A stretch of DNA of 64,000 bases from NCBI RefSeq assembly GCF_016863515.1, contig NZ_BOPA01000003.1:62001-126000 (forward strand), written 5' to 3'. Positions 21,476-30,111 of the stretch are shown here, in pieces. The DNA comes from Micromonospora gifhornensis (GTDB taxonomy: Bacteria; Actinomycetota; Actinomycetes; Mycobacteriales; Micromonosporaceae). Within the stretch, counting starts at the first letter, position 1, and each line of letters begins with the position of its first letter. Both the position numbers and the translations under genes were made by a program. The notes beneath the pieces were generated by a model. That model saw only the letters and a program-made list of their open reading frames with translations, was not told the origin of the DNA and did no database searches.

Positions 21476-21964
21476 TCACGCCACGTCGGTCGGGGTTCCG
21501 CCGGTGATCCGCAGCAGTTCGGCGTACGTGGTGGGAAAGACCGCCTGCGGTACGCCACCGGCGGCCCAGACCTCGTCGTACTTGTCCAGGGCGTTGTCCA
21601 CCAGGGTGCGCAGCGGCTGCGGATGGCCCACCGGGGCGACCCCGCCGATCACCTGGCCGGTGTGTTCCTTGACGAACTGCGGGGTGGCCCGGCGCAGCCG
21701 GGTGATGCCGAGCCGGGCGGCCAGGCCGGTGGTGTCCACCCGGTGCGCGCCGGAGGTCAGCACCAGCAGCGGGGCCCCGTCGGCGTCGAAGACGAGCGAG
21801 TTGGCGATGGCCCCCACGTCGACGCCGAGCGCCTCGGCGGCGGCCGCGGCGGTGTGCACGGCGTCGGGCAACAGGCGGACCGTGGCCGGTGCGTCGGAAC
21901 CGTTGCGCGCCTGTGCGGCGTCGAGCGCGTCCTGCACCGCCCGGACGTTCGGGTGTGACTGCAT
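21476..21964 (-). CDS. YbaK/EbsC family aminoacyl-tRNA deacylase
   Basis: A 162-residue protein of the YbaK/ProX fold: AIANSLVFDADGAPLLVLTSGAHRVD contains the conserved NSLVF and substrate-lysine-region equivalents, and TGQVIGGVAPVGHP is the glycine-rich signature of the family. Relatives hydrolyse mischarged Cys-tRNA(Pro) or Ala-tRNA(Pro). It starts at ATG 21964; a much longer open frame upstream overlaps the SOS promoter region and is not conserved. It precedes the carotenoid operon on the same strand, 93 bases away. Confidence 0.88.
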   Translation of the reverse strand: MQSHPNVRAVQDALDAAQARNGSDAPATVRLLPDAVHTAAAAAEALGVDVGAIANSLVFDADGAPLLVLTSGAHRVDTTGLAARLGITRLRRATPQFVKEHTGQVIGGVAPVGHPQPLRTLVDNALDKYDEVWAAGGVPQAVFPTTYAELLRITGGTPTDVA

Positions 21965-22060
21965 CCCGCCATTCTCCCCGGTGCCCGGCCGGGCGGTGCA
22001 GCCGGAGTCGGGTGGGTGGCCGTCGCTGACTCGCTCGTCTTCGAGGCCGTGGGGGCTGCC

Positions 22061-22108
22061 GGGCTCGGGGTGAGGCGGGCTCGGGGTGAGGCGGGCTCGG
22101 GGTGAGGC
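22061..22108. repeat. 16-base tandem repeat, three units
   Basis: Three exact head-to-tail copies of GGGCTCGGGGTGAGGC lie upstream of the SOS promoter. They are likely a simple tandem duplication. Confidence 0.75.
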
Positions 22109-22203
22109 GGCGTCAGGGGCCGGGGAAATCGGTGACCGGAGGGTGCCGGCGCGCCACACGTTGCATTTTCGTCGGGGGGAGGGTGTACTGTCAGCAGCAG
22201 TTA

Positions 22204-22233
22204 GAACGAGTGTTCGATTGAGTCGAACGTTCG
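22204..22233 (+). promoter_or_regulatory. LexA-type SOS box plus second palindrome
   Basis: GAACGAGTGTTC at 22204-22215, followed by GA, matches the actinobacterial SOS box pattern (C)GAAC-N4-GTTCG, and the perfect palindrome CGAACGTTCG follows at 22224-22233. The next genes are the HEPN gene and imuA', whose mycobacterial relatives are LexA-controlled. The box is about 330 bases before the first start codon, so a long leader is implied. Confidence 0.75.
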
Positions 22234-22544
22234 TTCCAACCCCCTCGGGGCGGGTGTTTCGCGGCATCCGGCTCCGAGAGAGGTGCGGTACCGCGGACCG
22301 CACCGGGCCCCGGGCAGTCGCGAGTCCGGACCCATCAGGCAGGAACGTCGCTCGCCGCCCACGACCCCCGGGCGGCGAGCGACGGACCCGCCGGTACGCC
22401 GGCCGGGTGTGGTGTGGGGAAGCTCCACACCCGGCCCGGCCACCCACCTGGTGCGTCTTCCTCCGCACCGCCCGCCGCGGGTGTCCCGCGCCGACGGATC
22501 TCCTCCGTCGTGCGACCGCCCGCCCCGGTCCGCCTGGAGGAGAC

Positions 22545-22994
22545 ATGCCGACCAGCCCGGCCCAGGTGCCGACGGTGCCCGCGCACGTGCTGCCGCACCG
22601 CACTCCCGCCCAACTGCTGGCGGTGGCGCGGCAAGGGCTCGCCGAAGCCGCTCGGACGAGTCCCGACGGCCTCCGGTACGCCACCGCCCACCTCGCGGCC
22701 CTGCGTGCCGCCGCTGCGGTGCTCGCCGCCCGCGCCCGTCCCGCGCCCACCCGCCGCAGCCGGATCACAAGTGTCTGGGTCCTGCTCGCCGGCGTCGCCC
22801 CCGAGTTGAACGAGTGGGCCAACTACTTCGCCGTCGCCGCCGGCAAGCGGGCCGCCGCCGAGGCCGGCATACCTCGGGTGGTCACCGCCCGGGAGGCCGA
22901 CGACCTGCTCCGTGCCGCCGGGGAATTCGTCACGGTGGTCGAGTCCGCACTCGGCATGGCCCATCAGCCGGCGATCGAGGGACTCGTCGCCTGA
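22545..22994 (+). CDS. SAV_6107-type HEPN domain protein
   Basis: A 149-residue mainly helical protein. Helices include LLAVARQGLAEAARTS, RYATAHLAALRAAAAVLAARAR and NEWANYFAVAAGKRAAAEA, the pattern of the actinobacterial SAV_6107 HEPN family. R44-x4-H49 (in LRYATAH) has the spacing of a HEPN RNase motif, but it lies in an early helix, so nuclease activity is doubtful. The ATG at 22545 follows CTGGAGGAGAC, a strong ribosome binding site. It is the first gene after the LexA box and precedes imuA' by 156 bases, suggesting a role in the SOS mutagenesis system (inference). Confidence 0.82.
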   Translation: MPTSPAQVPTVPAHVLPHRTPAQLLAVARQGLAEAARTSPDGLRYATAHLAALRAAAAVLAARARPAPTRRSRITSVWVLLAGVAPELNEWANYFAVAAGKRAAAEAGIPRVVTAREADDLLRAAGEFVTVVESALGMAHQPAIEGLVA

Positions 22995-23150
22995 GTCTCG
23001 GCGTCCGGTCACCACTGGCGGGACCCAGGGTGGCCGGGCGTCGTCCGGCAACGCCGACCCGACCATGCCGTGTCGGCACGTCCTCATCCGAAGCAACGAC
23101 AGCACCATCCTCGGGCCGGTGCCCGGGGCGATCCGACGGGGGTAGATCCG

Positions 23151-23870
23151 ATGGCGGGCCGCATGGTCGTCGGTTCTGCCGCGCTGGCCGCACTGGTGCG
23201 TCCGGCCAGCGCCCCCGATCCGGCGGGCGGCCACCGGATGCTGCCGGTACGGCCCGAGCTCAGTGGGTTGCTGCCCGGCCGAGGGTTGCGGCGCGGCAGC
23301 ACCATCGCGGTCGGCGTCGGGCAGCACCGGCACAGCGGCACCACATCGCTGTTGCTCGCCCTGCTCGCCGAGGCGTCCCGCGCCGGCTCCTGGTGCGCGG
23401 TGGTCGGGATGCCGACCTTCGGGCCCGGCGCGGCGGCCGAGGCGGGAATCGCCCTGGATCGGCTCGCCCTGGTGCCGCAGCCTGGTCCGGAATGGCCGAC
23501 CGTGGTCGCCGCGCTCATCGACGGGGTCGACGTGGTGGTCACCGCCGTGCCGGCCGCCGTCTCCGCCTCCGTCGCCGGCCGACTGGCCGCCCGGGCCCGG
23601 CAACGCGGCAGCGTGCTGGTGCCGTACGGCCGGTGGGACGGCGCGGATGTGACGCTCCAGGTGGTACGCGGGGTGTGGGAGGGGCTCGGGTCGGGGCGGG
23701 GGCGGCTGCGTCGCCGCGAGATGACCATCTCGGCGCGCGGCCGGGGTGCCGCCGCCCGCCCCAAGGAGCTCACGGTGTGGCTGCCCGGTGCCGAACTGAC
23801 CCGGGTCATCCCCCGGTCGGCACCGGCCGGCCGGCCGGAGGCCGCGCTACGCGTGGTGGCATCGGCATGA
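23151..23870 (+). CDS. imuA': ImuA'-type SOS mutasome accessory protein
   Basis: A 239-residue RecA-fold-like protein: LPVRPELSGLLPGRGLRRGSTIAVGVGQ replaces the Walker A region, and MPTFGPGAAAEAGIALDRLALV followed by VDVVVTAVP resembles the ImuA'/SulA-RecA core. It lacks a clear Walker A lysine loop, as known ImuA' proteins do. In mycobacteria ImuA' acts with ImuB and DnaE2 in damage-induced mutagenesis. It starts at ATG 23151 and is followed by a tandem repeat, not directly by imuB. Confidence 0.85.
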   Translation: MAGRMVVGSAALAALVRPASAPDPAGGHRMLPVRPELSGLLPGRGLRRGSTIAVGVGQHRHSGTTSLLLALLAEASRAGSWCAVVGMPTFGPGAAAEAGIALDRLALVPQPGPEWPTVVAALIDGVDVVVTAVPAAVSASVAGRLAARARQRGSVLVPYGRWDGADVTLQVVRGVWEGLGSGRGRLRRREMTISARGRGAAARPKELTVWLPGAELTRVIPRSAPAGRPEAALRVVASA

Positions 23871-23891
23871 GCGTCCACCCCCAGGCAAACC

Positions 23892-23981
23892 GTCAGCTCG
23901 GCGCGCGTCAGTTCGGCGCGCGTCAGTTCGGTGCGCGTCAGTTCGGTGCGCGTCAGTTCGGTGTGCGTCAGAACGGTGCGC
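23892..23981. repeat. 15-base tandem repeat, six units
   Basis: Six consecutive 15-base units, consensus GTCAGTTCGGTGCGC, differ at one to three positions each. They begin 21 bases after the imuA' stop and separate it from the convergent membrane gene. There are no spacers, so this is not CRISPR. Confidence 0.85.
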
Positions 23982-24040
23982 TCCGGGCCGGTTGGTGTGC
24001 AGTCGGCCGGTCGGTGGTCGGTGGGTCGACCGCTTGTGGG

Positions 24041-24712
24041 TCAGCGGCCCGGGTCGGCTCGCCGGGTGGGCCGGGGACGGGCGGCGCCTGCGGTTCGCCA
24101 CAGCGCCGTGGCGAGCCAGAGCAGCCCGGCGCCGAGCAGTACGCCGTGGGAGATCCGGACCGCCGCCGGGGTGAAGAACTGGGGCAGGAAGAGCAGGAAC
24201 CCGAGGGCGAACGGCACCCCGCTGAGTCGGGGCAGCAGGTTGTCGCGCCAGATCGCCACCGCGGCGAGGGTGGCGCCGACAGCGAGTGCCAGCAGGCCGA
24301 TCCCGAAGGTGGAGATCGCGATCGGGTCGTACCGCACCTGATCGGCCAGGGCGAGCAGGTCGATCTGTGGGTTGGTGGTGGCCTGGCGAGCGATCGCGTG
24401 CAGGCCGAACGCCTCGGCGCCGTAGTACGGCAGCACCAGACCGGCGCCGACGGTGCTGGTGACGAAGGCGGCCACGAGGGTGCGGCCCGACCCGGTGCCG
24501 GCGACGGTCCGGGCGAGGACCAGCAGGCCGAGCGGCACCAGGATGAAGCCGATCATGGCGAAGGTGTGCGAGGGCACCCAGGTGCTGGCGGACATCGCGG
24601 CGAGGGCGCCGGCCGCGGTGGATTCGTCGTGCCAGGGGCGCAGGGCGGGATAGAGGACGAACATGACGGCCGCGGCGGCGAGGGCGGCGGCACCGGCTCG
24701 GATCCGGTTCAT
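24041..24712 (-). CDS. Six-helix membrane protein, operator-controlled
   Basis: A 223-residue protein with about six hydrophobic segments (for example FAMIGFILVPLGLLVLA, GIGLLALAVGATLAAVA and VPFALGFLLFLPQFF) and a basic C-terminal tail. It resembles DUF4386-like membrane proteins by size and layout only; its function is unknown. The ATG at 24712 follows AAGGAG at good spacing, better than the in-frame ATG at 24733. It is transcribed from a strong promoter overlapped by a 23-base palindrome and is inserted, in opposite orientation, between imuA' and imuB. Confidence 0.8.
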   Translation of the reverse strand: MNRIRAGAAALAAAAVMFVLYPALRPWHDESTAAGALAAMSASTWVPSHTFAMIGFILVPLGLLVLARTVAGTGSGRTLVAAFVTSTVGAGLVLPYYGAEAFGLHAIARQATTNPQIDLLALADQVRYDPIAISTFGIGLLALAVGATLAAVAIWRDNLLPRLSGVPFALGFLLFLPQFFTPAAVRISHGVLLGAGLLWLATALWRTAGAARPRPTRRADPGR

Positions 24713-24822
24713 TGCGGACTCCTTGACGGCCATGCGGGCCGGATGAGGGGCAGCAGGGGTGGCGGGAACCGCCGCAGTGCAACGTCGGCGGCCCGGCAGG
24801 ACTTGGCTTACTGCTGTAGCCA

Positions 24823-24853
24823 GAAAGCTAATGCCATTAGCTTTCGGGGTCAA
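24823..24853 (-). promoter_or_regulatory. Canonical promoter overlapped by 23-base operator
   Basis: On the minus strand TTGACC (24853-24848), a 17-base spacer and TAGCTT (24830-24825) form a near-consensus promoter. GAAAGCTAATG at 24823-24833 is the exact complement of 24835-24845 around one central base, a TetR-type operator covering the spacer and -10. It would control the membrane gene that starts at 24712. No regulator gene is adjacent. Confidence 0.75.
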
Positions 24854-24894
24854 GTCGGCCTGGTGGTGAGCACGACCATCGCGAGGTACGGCCG

Positions 24895-26475
24895 ATGACA
24901 CGGACCTTGCTGCTCTGGTGCCCGGACTGGCCGGTGCTCGCCGCCGAGATAGCCGACGGGGTACCGGCCACCGGGCCGGTGGCGGTGCTGCACGCCAACC
25001 GGGTCCTCGCCTGCTCCGAACAGGCCAGGGCCGAGGGGGTACGCCGAGGGCTGCGCCGGCGGGAGGCACAGGGCCGCTGCCCGGGGCTGACCGTCGTCGA
25101 CCACGATCCCGGGCGGGACGCACGGGCCTTCGAGCCGGTGGTGGCCGCGGTCGAGGAGGTGGCGGTCGGGGTCGAGGTGGTCCGCGCGGGCGCCTGCGCG
25201 TTGCCCGCCCGAGGGCCGAGCCGCTACCTCGGCGGTGAGGAGGCGGCAGCCGAACGGATCGTCGAGCACGTCGCGCAGAGTTGCGCGGTGGAGAGCCAGG
25301 TCGGTGTCGCCGACGGGGTCTTCGCCGCCGGGTTGGCCGCCCGACAGGGGCGGATCGTGCCGCCCGGCGAGACACCGGAGTTCCTGGCCGCCCAGCCCGT
25401 CGAGGCGCTCGGCCGGCCCACCCTGGCCGACCTGCTGCGCCGGCTCGGAGTGCGTACGCTCGGTGACTTCGCCGCGCTGTCCGCCGGTGACGTGTTGGCC
25501 CGGTTCGGCTTCGACGGGGCGCTGGCCCACCGGATGGCCGCCGGCCGGGACGACCGCCCCCTCGCGGTCCGGCGGCCCCCGGTCGACCTGACGGTCACCA
25601 CCGACCTCGACGAGCCGATCGAGCGGGTCGACGTCGCGGCGTTCGCCGCCCGGACGCTGGCCGAACGGTTGCACGAGCGGCTCGCCGGGCACGGGCTGGC
25701 CTGCACCCGGCTCGGCATCGAGGCGGTCACTGCGCACGGCCAGGAGTTGCACCGGGTCTGGCGGCACGACGGTCTGCTGGACGCGGCGGCGATCGCCGAC
25801 CGGGTCCGTTGGCAACTGGACGGCTGGCTCACCGGCGCTCGCCGGGGCGGCCCGGCCCGGCCCACCGCCGGGATCATCCGGCTGCGGTTGGTGCCGGACG
25901 GGCTGCTGGCCCAGGCCGGCCTGCAACCCGGGCTGTGGGGCGAGACCGGCGAGGAGCGCGAGCGGGCGCATCGGGCGCTGAGCCGGGTGCAGGGACTGCT
26001 CGGCCCCGAAGCGGTGGTCACCGCCGTGCTCGGTGGCGGGCGCTCTCCGGCCGACCAGGTACGGCTGGTCCCATGGGGCGACGAACGGCTACCCGCCCGT
26101 CCCGATGCCACCCCGCTGCCGTCCTGGCCGGGGCGGCTGCCGCCGCCCTCGCCGGCGGTGGTGCTGCCCACTGCGCTCGCCGCGCAGGTGTGGGATGCCG
26201 CTGGTGAGCCGGTGACGGTGAGTGCCCGGCTGGCGATGAGTGCCCCGCCGGCCCGGCTGAGCATCGATGCGACGGTGGAAGCCCTGGTCCCGGTCGGCGT
26301 GGGCAGGGCAGCCGAGATCGTCGGCTGGGCCGGTCCGTGGCCGGTCGACGAGCGATGGTGGGCCCCGGCCGAGGCCCGTCGCCGAGCCCGCTTCCAGGTC
26401 TGCCTGGCCGACGGCAGCGCACTGCTGCTCGCCGTCGAGCGCGGCCGATGGCTGCTGGAGGCGATCTATGACTGA
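24895..26475 (+). CDS. imuB: ImuB-type inactive Y-family polymerase
   Basis: A 526-residue Y-family polymerase homologue: LLLWCPDWPVLAA at the N-terminus, then a helix-hairpin-helix stretch (LADLLRRLGVRTLGDFAALS) and a little-finger region. The paired acidic catalytic motif seen in DinB as SLDEAF is replaced by VVRAGACALPARG, so metal-binding acids are missing, as known for ImuB, which acts as a scaffold linking DnaE2 to the sliding clamp. It starts at ATG 24895, and its promoter would share the 182-base gap with the divergent membrane gene; I see no LexA box there. A short hairpin follows before dnaE2. Confidence 0.9.
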   Translation: MTRTLLLWCPDWPVLAAEIADGVPATGPVAVLHANRVLACSEQARAEGVRRGLRRREAQGRCPGLTVVDHDPGRDARAFEPVVAAVEEVAVGVEVVRAGACALPARGPSRYLGGEEAAAERIVEHVAQSCAVESQVGVADGVFAAGLAARQGRIVPPGETPEFLAAQPVEALGRPTLADLLRRLGVRTLGDFAALSAGDVLARFGFDGALAHRMAAGRDDRPLAVRRPPVDLTVTTDLDEPIERVDVAAFAARTLAERLHERLAGHGLACTRLGIEAVTAHGQELHRVWRHDGLLDAAAIADRVRWQLDGWLTGARRGGPARPTAGIIRLRLVPDGLLAQAGLQPGLWGETGEERERAHRALSRVQGLLGPEAVVTAVLGGGRSPADQVRLVPWGDERLPARPDATPLPSWPGRLPPPSPAVVLPTALAAQVWDAAGEPVTVSARLAMSAPPARLSIDATVEALVPVGVGRAAEIVGWAGPWPVDERWWAPAEARRRARFQVCLADGSALLLAVERGRWLLEAIYD

Positions 26476-26480
26476 CGTGA

Positions 26481-26526
26481 ATCTTGGTACGAAACAGCCC
26501 TCCTGGGGGCCGGAACGTACCAAGAT
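26481..26526. repeat. Hairpin between imuB and dnaE2
   Basis: ATCTTGGTACG at 26481-26491 pairs with CGTACCAAGAT at 26516-26526, an 11-base stem starting five bases after the imuB stop. The arms contain ATCTTG/CAAGAT, like the CGATCTTGCA family, but are otherwise different. It could reduce read-through from imuB into dnaE2. Confidence 0.65.
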
Positions 26527-26547
26527 CGTGGCGGCGAGGTGGGGACG

Positions 26548-29500
26548 ATGAGTTTCCACAATCCACGGCTGCCGTGGTCGGAGTTGGAGCGGGTGCTTTC
26601 CGGTCGGCCGGGGAGCGGGAACGGGCAGGGCGGCGGGGGTAGGAGCGGCGGGGGCAGGAGCGGTGAGGGCCGGAGTGGTGGGGGCAGGAAGGGCAGCGGG
26701 AAAGGGGAAGGCGGTGGGGAGCGGCATCTGCATGTGGTGGATCCGCTCGCCGTCGACGCCGACGGGGGTGACTCGCCGGCCTGGAGCCGGCGGCGGGAGC
26801 ACTACCTGCCACCGGAGCTGACCCGGCCCGACGATGTGCTGCCGTACGCGGAACTGCACGCGCACACCAACTTCAGCTTCCTCGACGGCGCCAGCCACCC
26901 GGAGGAACTGGTCGAGGAGGCCACCCGGCTGGGACTCACCGCGCTCGCCGTCACCGACCACGACGGCTTCTACGGCGTGGTGCGCTTCGCCGAGGCGGCC
27001 CGCGCGCTGCACCTGCCGACGATCTTCGGGGCGGAGCTGACCCTGGGCCTGCCCGGCCCGCAGAACGGGGTACCCGACCCGCACGGCAAGCACCTGCTGG
27101 TGCTGGCCCACGGTCACGAGGGGTACGCCCGGCTGGCCACCGTCATCGCCCGCGCCCACCTGCGGGGCGGGGAGAAGGGTCGCCCGGTCTACGGGGAGTT
27201 GGAGGAGATCGCCGCCGACCTGCGCGACCACGTGCTGGTGCTGACCGGCTGCCGCAAGGGGCACGTGCCGGCCGCCCTGCTCACCGAGGGGGTCGAGGCG
27301 GCGGCCCGCGAGCTGGACCGGCTCACCGCCCTGTTCGGGGCGGAGACGGTGGCGGTGGAACTGACCGACCACGGGCACCCGGTCGACGAGGACCGCAACG
27401 ACGCCCTGGCCGAGCTGGCCACCGCCGCCGGGCTGCCCACAGTGGCCACCGGCAACGTGCACTACGCCACGCCGGGGCGACGTCGACTGGCCACCACCCT
27501 GGCCGCCGTACGGGCCCGGCGCAGCTTGGACGAGATGGACGGCTGGCTGCCCGCCGCCGGCACCGCCCACCTGCGCTCCGGTGCCGAGATGGCGGCCCGG
27601 TTCGCCGCGTACCCGGGTGCGGTGGCCCGGGCCGCCGAGTTCGGCGCGGAACTCGCCTTCGACCTGCAACTCGTTGCACCGCAACTGCCGGCGTACCCGG
27701 TGCCGTCGGGGCACACCGAGATGAGCTGGCTGCGGCAGCTCACCGAGGCCGGCGCGCGGGAACGCTACGGCCCGCGCGAGGCCCACCCGCAGGCGTACGC
27801 GCAGCTCGACCACGAGCTGAACATGATCGAGGCGCTGGGCTTCCCGGGCTACTTCCTGGTGGTCTACGACATCGTCGAGTTCTGCCGCCGGGCCGACATC
27901 TACTGCCAGGGCCGGGGCTCGGCGGCCAACTCGGCGGTCTGCTACGCCCTGCGGATCACCAATGTGGACGCGGTCCGGCACCGGCTGCTGTTCGAACGCT
28001 TCCTGGCCCCCGAACGCGACGGCCCGCCCGACATCGACGTGGACATCGAGTCCGACCGCCGGGAGGAGGTCATCCAGCACGTCTACGCCCGGTACGGCCG
28101 GGAGCACACCGCCCAGGTGGCGAACGTGATCTCGTACCGGCCCCGGTCGGCGGTGCGGGACGTGGCCAAGGCGTTCGGTTTCTCCCCCGGTCAGCAGGAC
28201 GCCTGGAGCAAGCAGATCGACCGCTGGGGTGACGTGGCGGCGGTGGACGTGCCGGAGATCCCCGAGCAGGTGGTCGCGTACGCCAACGAGGTGCAGACTT
28301 TCCCCCGGCACCTGGGCATCCACTCCGGCGGCATGGTGATCTGCGACCGGCCGGTGATCGAGGTGTGTCCGGTGGAGTGGGGCCGGATGCCCGGCCGCAG
28401 CGTGCTCCAGTGGGACAAGGACGACTGCGCCGCCGTCGGCCTGGTCAAGTTCGACCTGCTCGGCCTGGGCATGCTCTCGGCGCTGCACTACGGCTACGAC
28501 ATGATCGGGATGAGCCTGGATCTGGGCGACATGACGCTCGACGACCCCGAGGTCTACGACATGCTCTGCCGGGCCGACTCGGTCGGGGTGTTCCAGGTGG
28601 AGAGCCGGGCCCAGATGGCCACCCTGCCCCGACTCAAGCCCCGGACGTTCTACGACCTGGTGGTGGAGGTGGCGCTGATCCGGCCCGGCCCGATCCAGGG
28701 CGGCTCGGTGCACCCGTACATCCGGCGCAAGAACGGGCAGGAGCCGGTGACGTACGCCCATCCGCTGATGCGCAACGCCCTGGAGAAGACCCTCGGCGTG
28801 CCGCTGTTCCAGGAGCAGTTGATGCAGCTCGCCATCGACCTGGCCGGCTTCGACGCGGCCGAGGCCGATCAGCTGCGTCGGGCGATGGGGGCCAAGCGCT
28901 CGGTGGAGCGGATGGCACGCATCGCCGACCGGCTCTACGCCGGCATGGCGCAGCGGGGCATCACCGGCGAGTTGGCCGACGACGTCTACCGCAAGCTCAC
29001 CGCGTTCGCCAGCTACGGCTTCCCGGAGAGCCACGCGATGAGCTTCGCCTACCTGGTGTACGCCAGCTCCTGGCTCAAGCGTTACCACCCGGGTCCGTTC
29101 CTGGCCGCGCTGCTCAGCGCCCAACCGATGGGCTTCTACTCGCCGCAGACCCTTGTCGACGACGCCCGCCGGCACGGGGTGGAGGTCCGTCGACCGGACG
29201 TCAACGCCAGCGGTGTGAAACCGGTGCTGGAGTCCACAGCGGACACCCGGTGGGGCAGCCAGCCGGGGGAGCCGCCGCACGCCTGGGGGCTGGGCGGGCC
29301 GGCCGTACGGCTGGGACTGTCGGGTGTGCGTACCCTCGGCGAGCCGGTGGCGCAGCGGATCGTGGCGGAGCGGACGGCGCACGGGCCGTACCGGGACATG
29401 CCGGATCTGGCCCGGCGGGTCGGTCTGACCGCTGCCCACCTGGAGGCCCTGGCCACCGCGGACGCCTTCGCCTGTTTCGGACTGAGCCGGCGGCAGGCGT

Positions 29501-30000
29501 TGTGGGCGGCGGGCGCGGCGGCGCAGGACCGACCGGACCGGCTGCCCGGCACGGTGACCGGCGCGGCCGCGCCGACCCTGCCCGGAATGGAGGCGGTGGA
29601 CCGGCTGGTGGCCGACGTGTGGGCCACCGGGTTGTCCCCGGAGAATCATCCGGCCCGGTTCATCCGCCCGCAGTTGGAGGCGATGGGTGCGGTGCCGATC
29701 GACCGGCTGGGTCGGGTGGAACCGGGTCGGCGGATCCGGGTCGGCGGGATCGTCACCCACCGGCAGCGGCCGGCGACCGCGGGCGGGGTCACCTTCCTCA
29801 ACCTGGAGGACGAGACCGGGATGCTCAACGTGACCTGCTCACCGGGGTTGTGGCAGCGCCAGCGGCGGGTGGCCCGGACCAGCGCGGCGCTTGTGGTGCG
29901 GGGAAGGTTGCAACGGCACGAGGGGGTGACAAACCTGATCGCCGACCGGTTGGAGGCCATCGAGCCGCCGGTCCGGCCGGCCTCCCGCGATTTCCGCTGA
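26548..30000 (+). CDS. dnaE2: Error-prone DNA polymerase III alpha, DnaE2
   Basis: A 1150-residue C-family polymerase without a proofreading partner, used for translesion synthesis under SOS. After a short start (MSFHNPRLPWSELERVL) comes a Gly/Arg/Lys-rich insert of about 40 residues, then the PHP domain (ELHAHTNFSFLDGASHPEE), the catalytic palm motif PDIDVDIESDRREE, the fingers and a C-terminal OB fold (VTFLNLEDETGMLNV). The length fits DnaE2 rather than DnaE1. The ATG at 26548 is preferred to an in-frame GTG at 26539. It likely acts with ImuA' and ImuB. Confidence 0.95.
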   Translation: MSFHNPRLPWSELERVLSGRPGSGNGQGGGGRSGGGRSGEGRSGGGRKGSGKGEGGGERHLHVVDPLAVDADGGDSPAWSRRREHYLPPELTRPDDVLPYAELHAHTNFSFLDGASHPEELVEEATRLGLTALAVTDHDGFYGVVRFAEAARALHLPTIFGAELTLGLPGPQNGVPDPHGKHLLVLAHGHEGYARLATVIARAHLRGGEKGRPVYGELEEIAADLRDHVLVLTGCRKGHVPAALLTEGVEAAARELDRLTALFGAETVAVELTDHGHPVDEDRNDALAELATAAGLPTVATGNVHYATPGRRRLATTLAAVRARRSLDEMDGWLPAAGTAHLRSGAEMAARFAAYPGAVARAAEFGAELAFDLQLVAPQLPAYPVPSGHTEMSWLRQLTEAGARERYGPREAHPQAYAQLDHELNMIEALGFPGYFLVVYDIVEFCRRADIYCQGRGSAANSAVCYALRITNVDAVRHRLLFERFLAPERDGPPDIDVDIESDRREEVIQHVYARYGREHTAQVANVISYRPRSAVRDVAKAFGFSPGQQDAWSKQIDRWGDVAAVDVPEIPEQVVAYANEVQTFPRHLGIHSGGMVICDRPVIEVCPVEWGRMPGRSVLQWDKDDCAAVGLVKFDLLGLGMLSALHYGYDMIGMSLDLGDMTLDDPEVYDMLCRADSVGVFQVESRAQMATLPRLKPRTFYDLVVEVALIRPGPIQGGSVHPYIRRKNGQEPVTYAHPLMRNALEKTLGVPLFQEQLMQLAIDLAGFDAAEADQLRRAMGAKRSVERMARIADRLYAGMAQRGITGELADDVYRKLTAFASYGFPESHAMSFAYLVYASSWLKRYHPGPFLAALLSAQPMGFYSPQTLVDDARRHGVEVRRPDVNASGVKPVLESTADTRWGSQPGEPPHAWGLGGPAVRLGLSGVRTLGEPVAQRIVAERTAHGPYRDMPDLARRVGLTAAHLEALATADAFACFGLSRRQALWAAGAAAQDRPDRLPGTVTGAAAPTLPGMEAVDRLVADVWATGLSPENHPARFIRPQLEAMGAVPIDRLGRVEPGRRIRVGGIVTHRQRPATAGGVTFLNLEDETGMLNVTCSPGLWQRQRRVARTSAALVVRGRLQRHEGVTNLIADRLEAIEPPVRPASRDFR

Positions 30001-30098
30001 CGACGATGGACAGCGCCGCTGCGGCGTACCCGACCGGTGTGACCGGGGCCGATGCCCGGTGGACTCAACCTCGGCTGCAGGGCCGGCGGGGCAGGCCC

Positions 30099-30104
30099 TA
30101 GGCT
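30099..30104 (+). promoter_or_regulatory. -10 hexamer before methyltransferase gene
   Basis: TAGGCT ends seven bases before the GTG at 30112, consistent with a leaderless transcript. Confidence 0.5.
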
Positions 30105-30111
30105 CGACCGG

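Larger units (their letters stand above)
21965..22544. other. 580-base gap: divergent control region of ybaK and SOS genes
   Basis: No gene was found in this interval. It holds a 16-base tandem repeat near 22061, a LexA-type box at 22204-22233 and about 310 bases of leader before the HEPN gene. Part of that leader can pair: long complementary stretches lie around 22300-22450 (for example a GGGTGTGGGGAAG run and its approximate complement). I see no clear terminator. Confidence 0.5.

Noticed and set aside
23892..23981. Possible CRISPR or integron repeat
   Set aside because: 15-base units are head to tail with no spacers; it is a minisatellite.
24895..26475. ImuB as an active translesion polymerase
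   Set aside because: The acidic metal-binding motif is replaced by uncharged residues, unlike DinB at 32140.
26089..29760. A 1223-codon open frame antisense to dnaE2
   Set aside because: It has no recognisable domain, is built of His/Arg/Gly/Val-rich shadow sequence, and lies opposite a clearly conserved polymerase gene. High GC content creates such frames.
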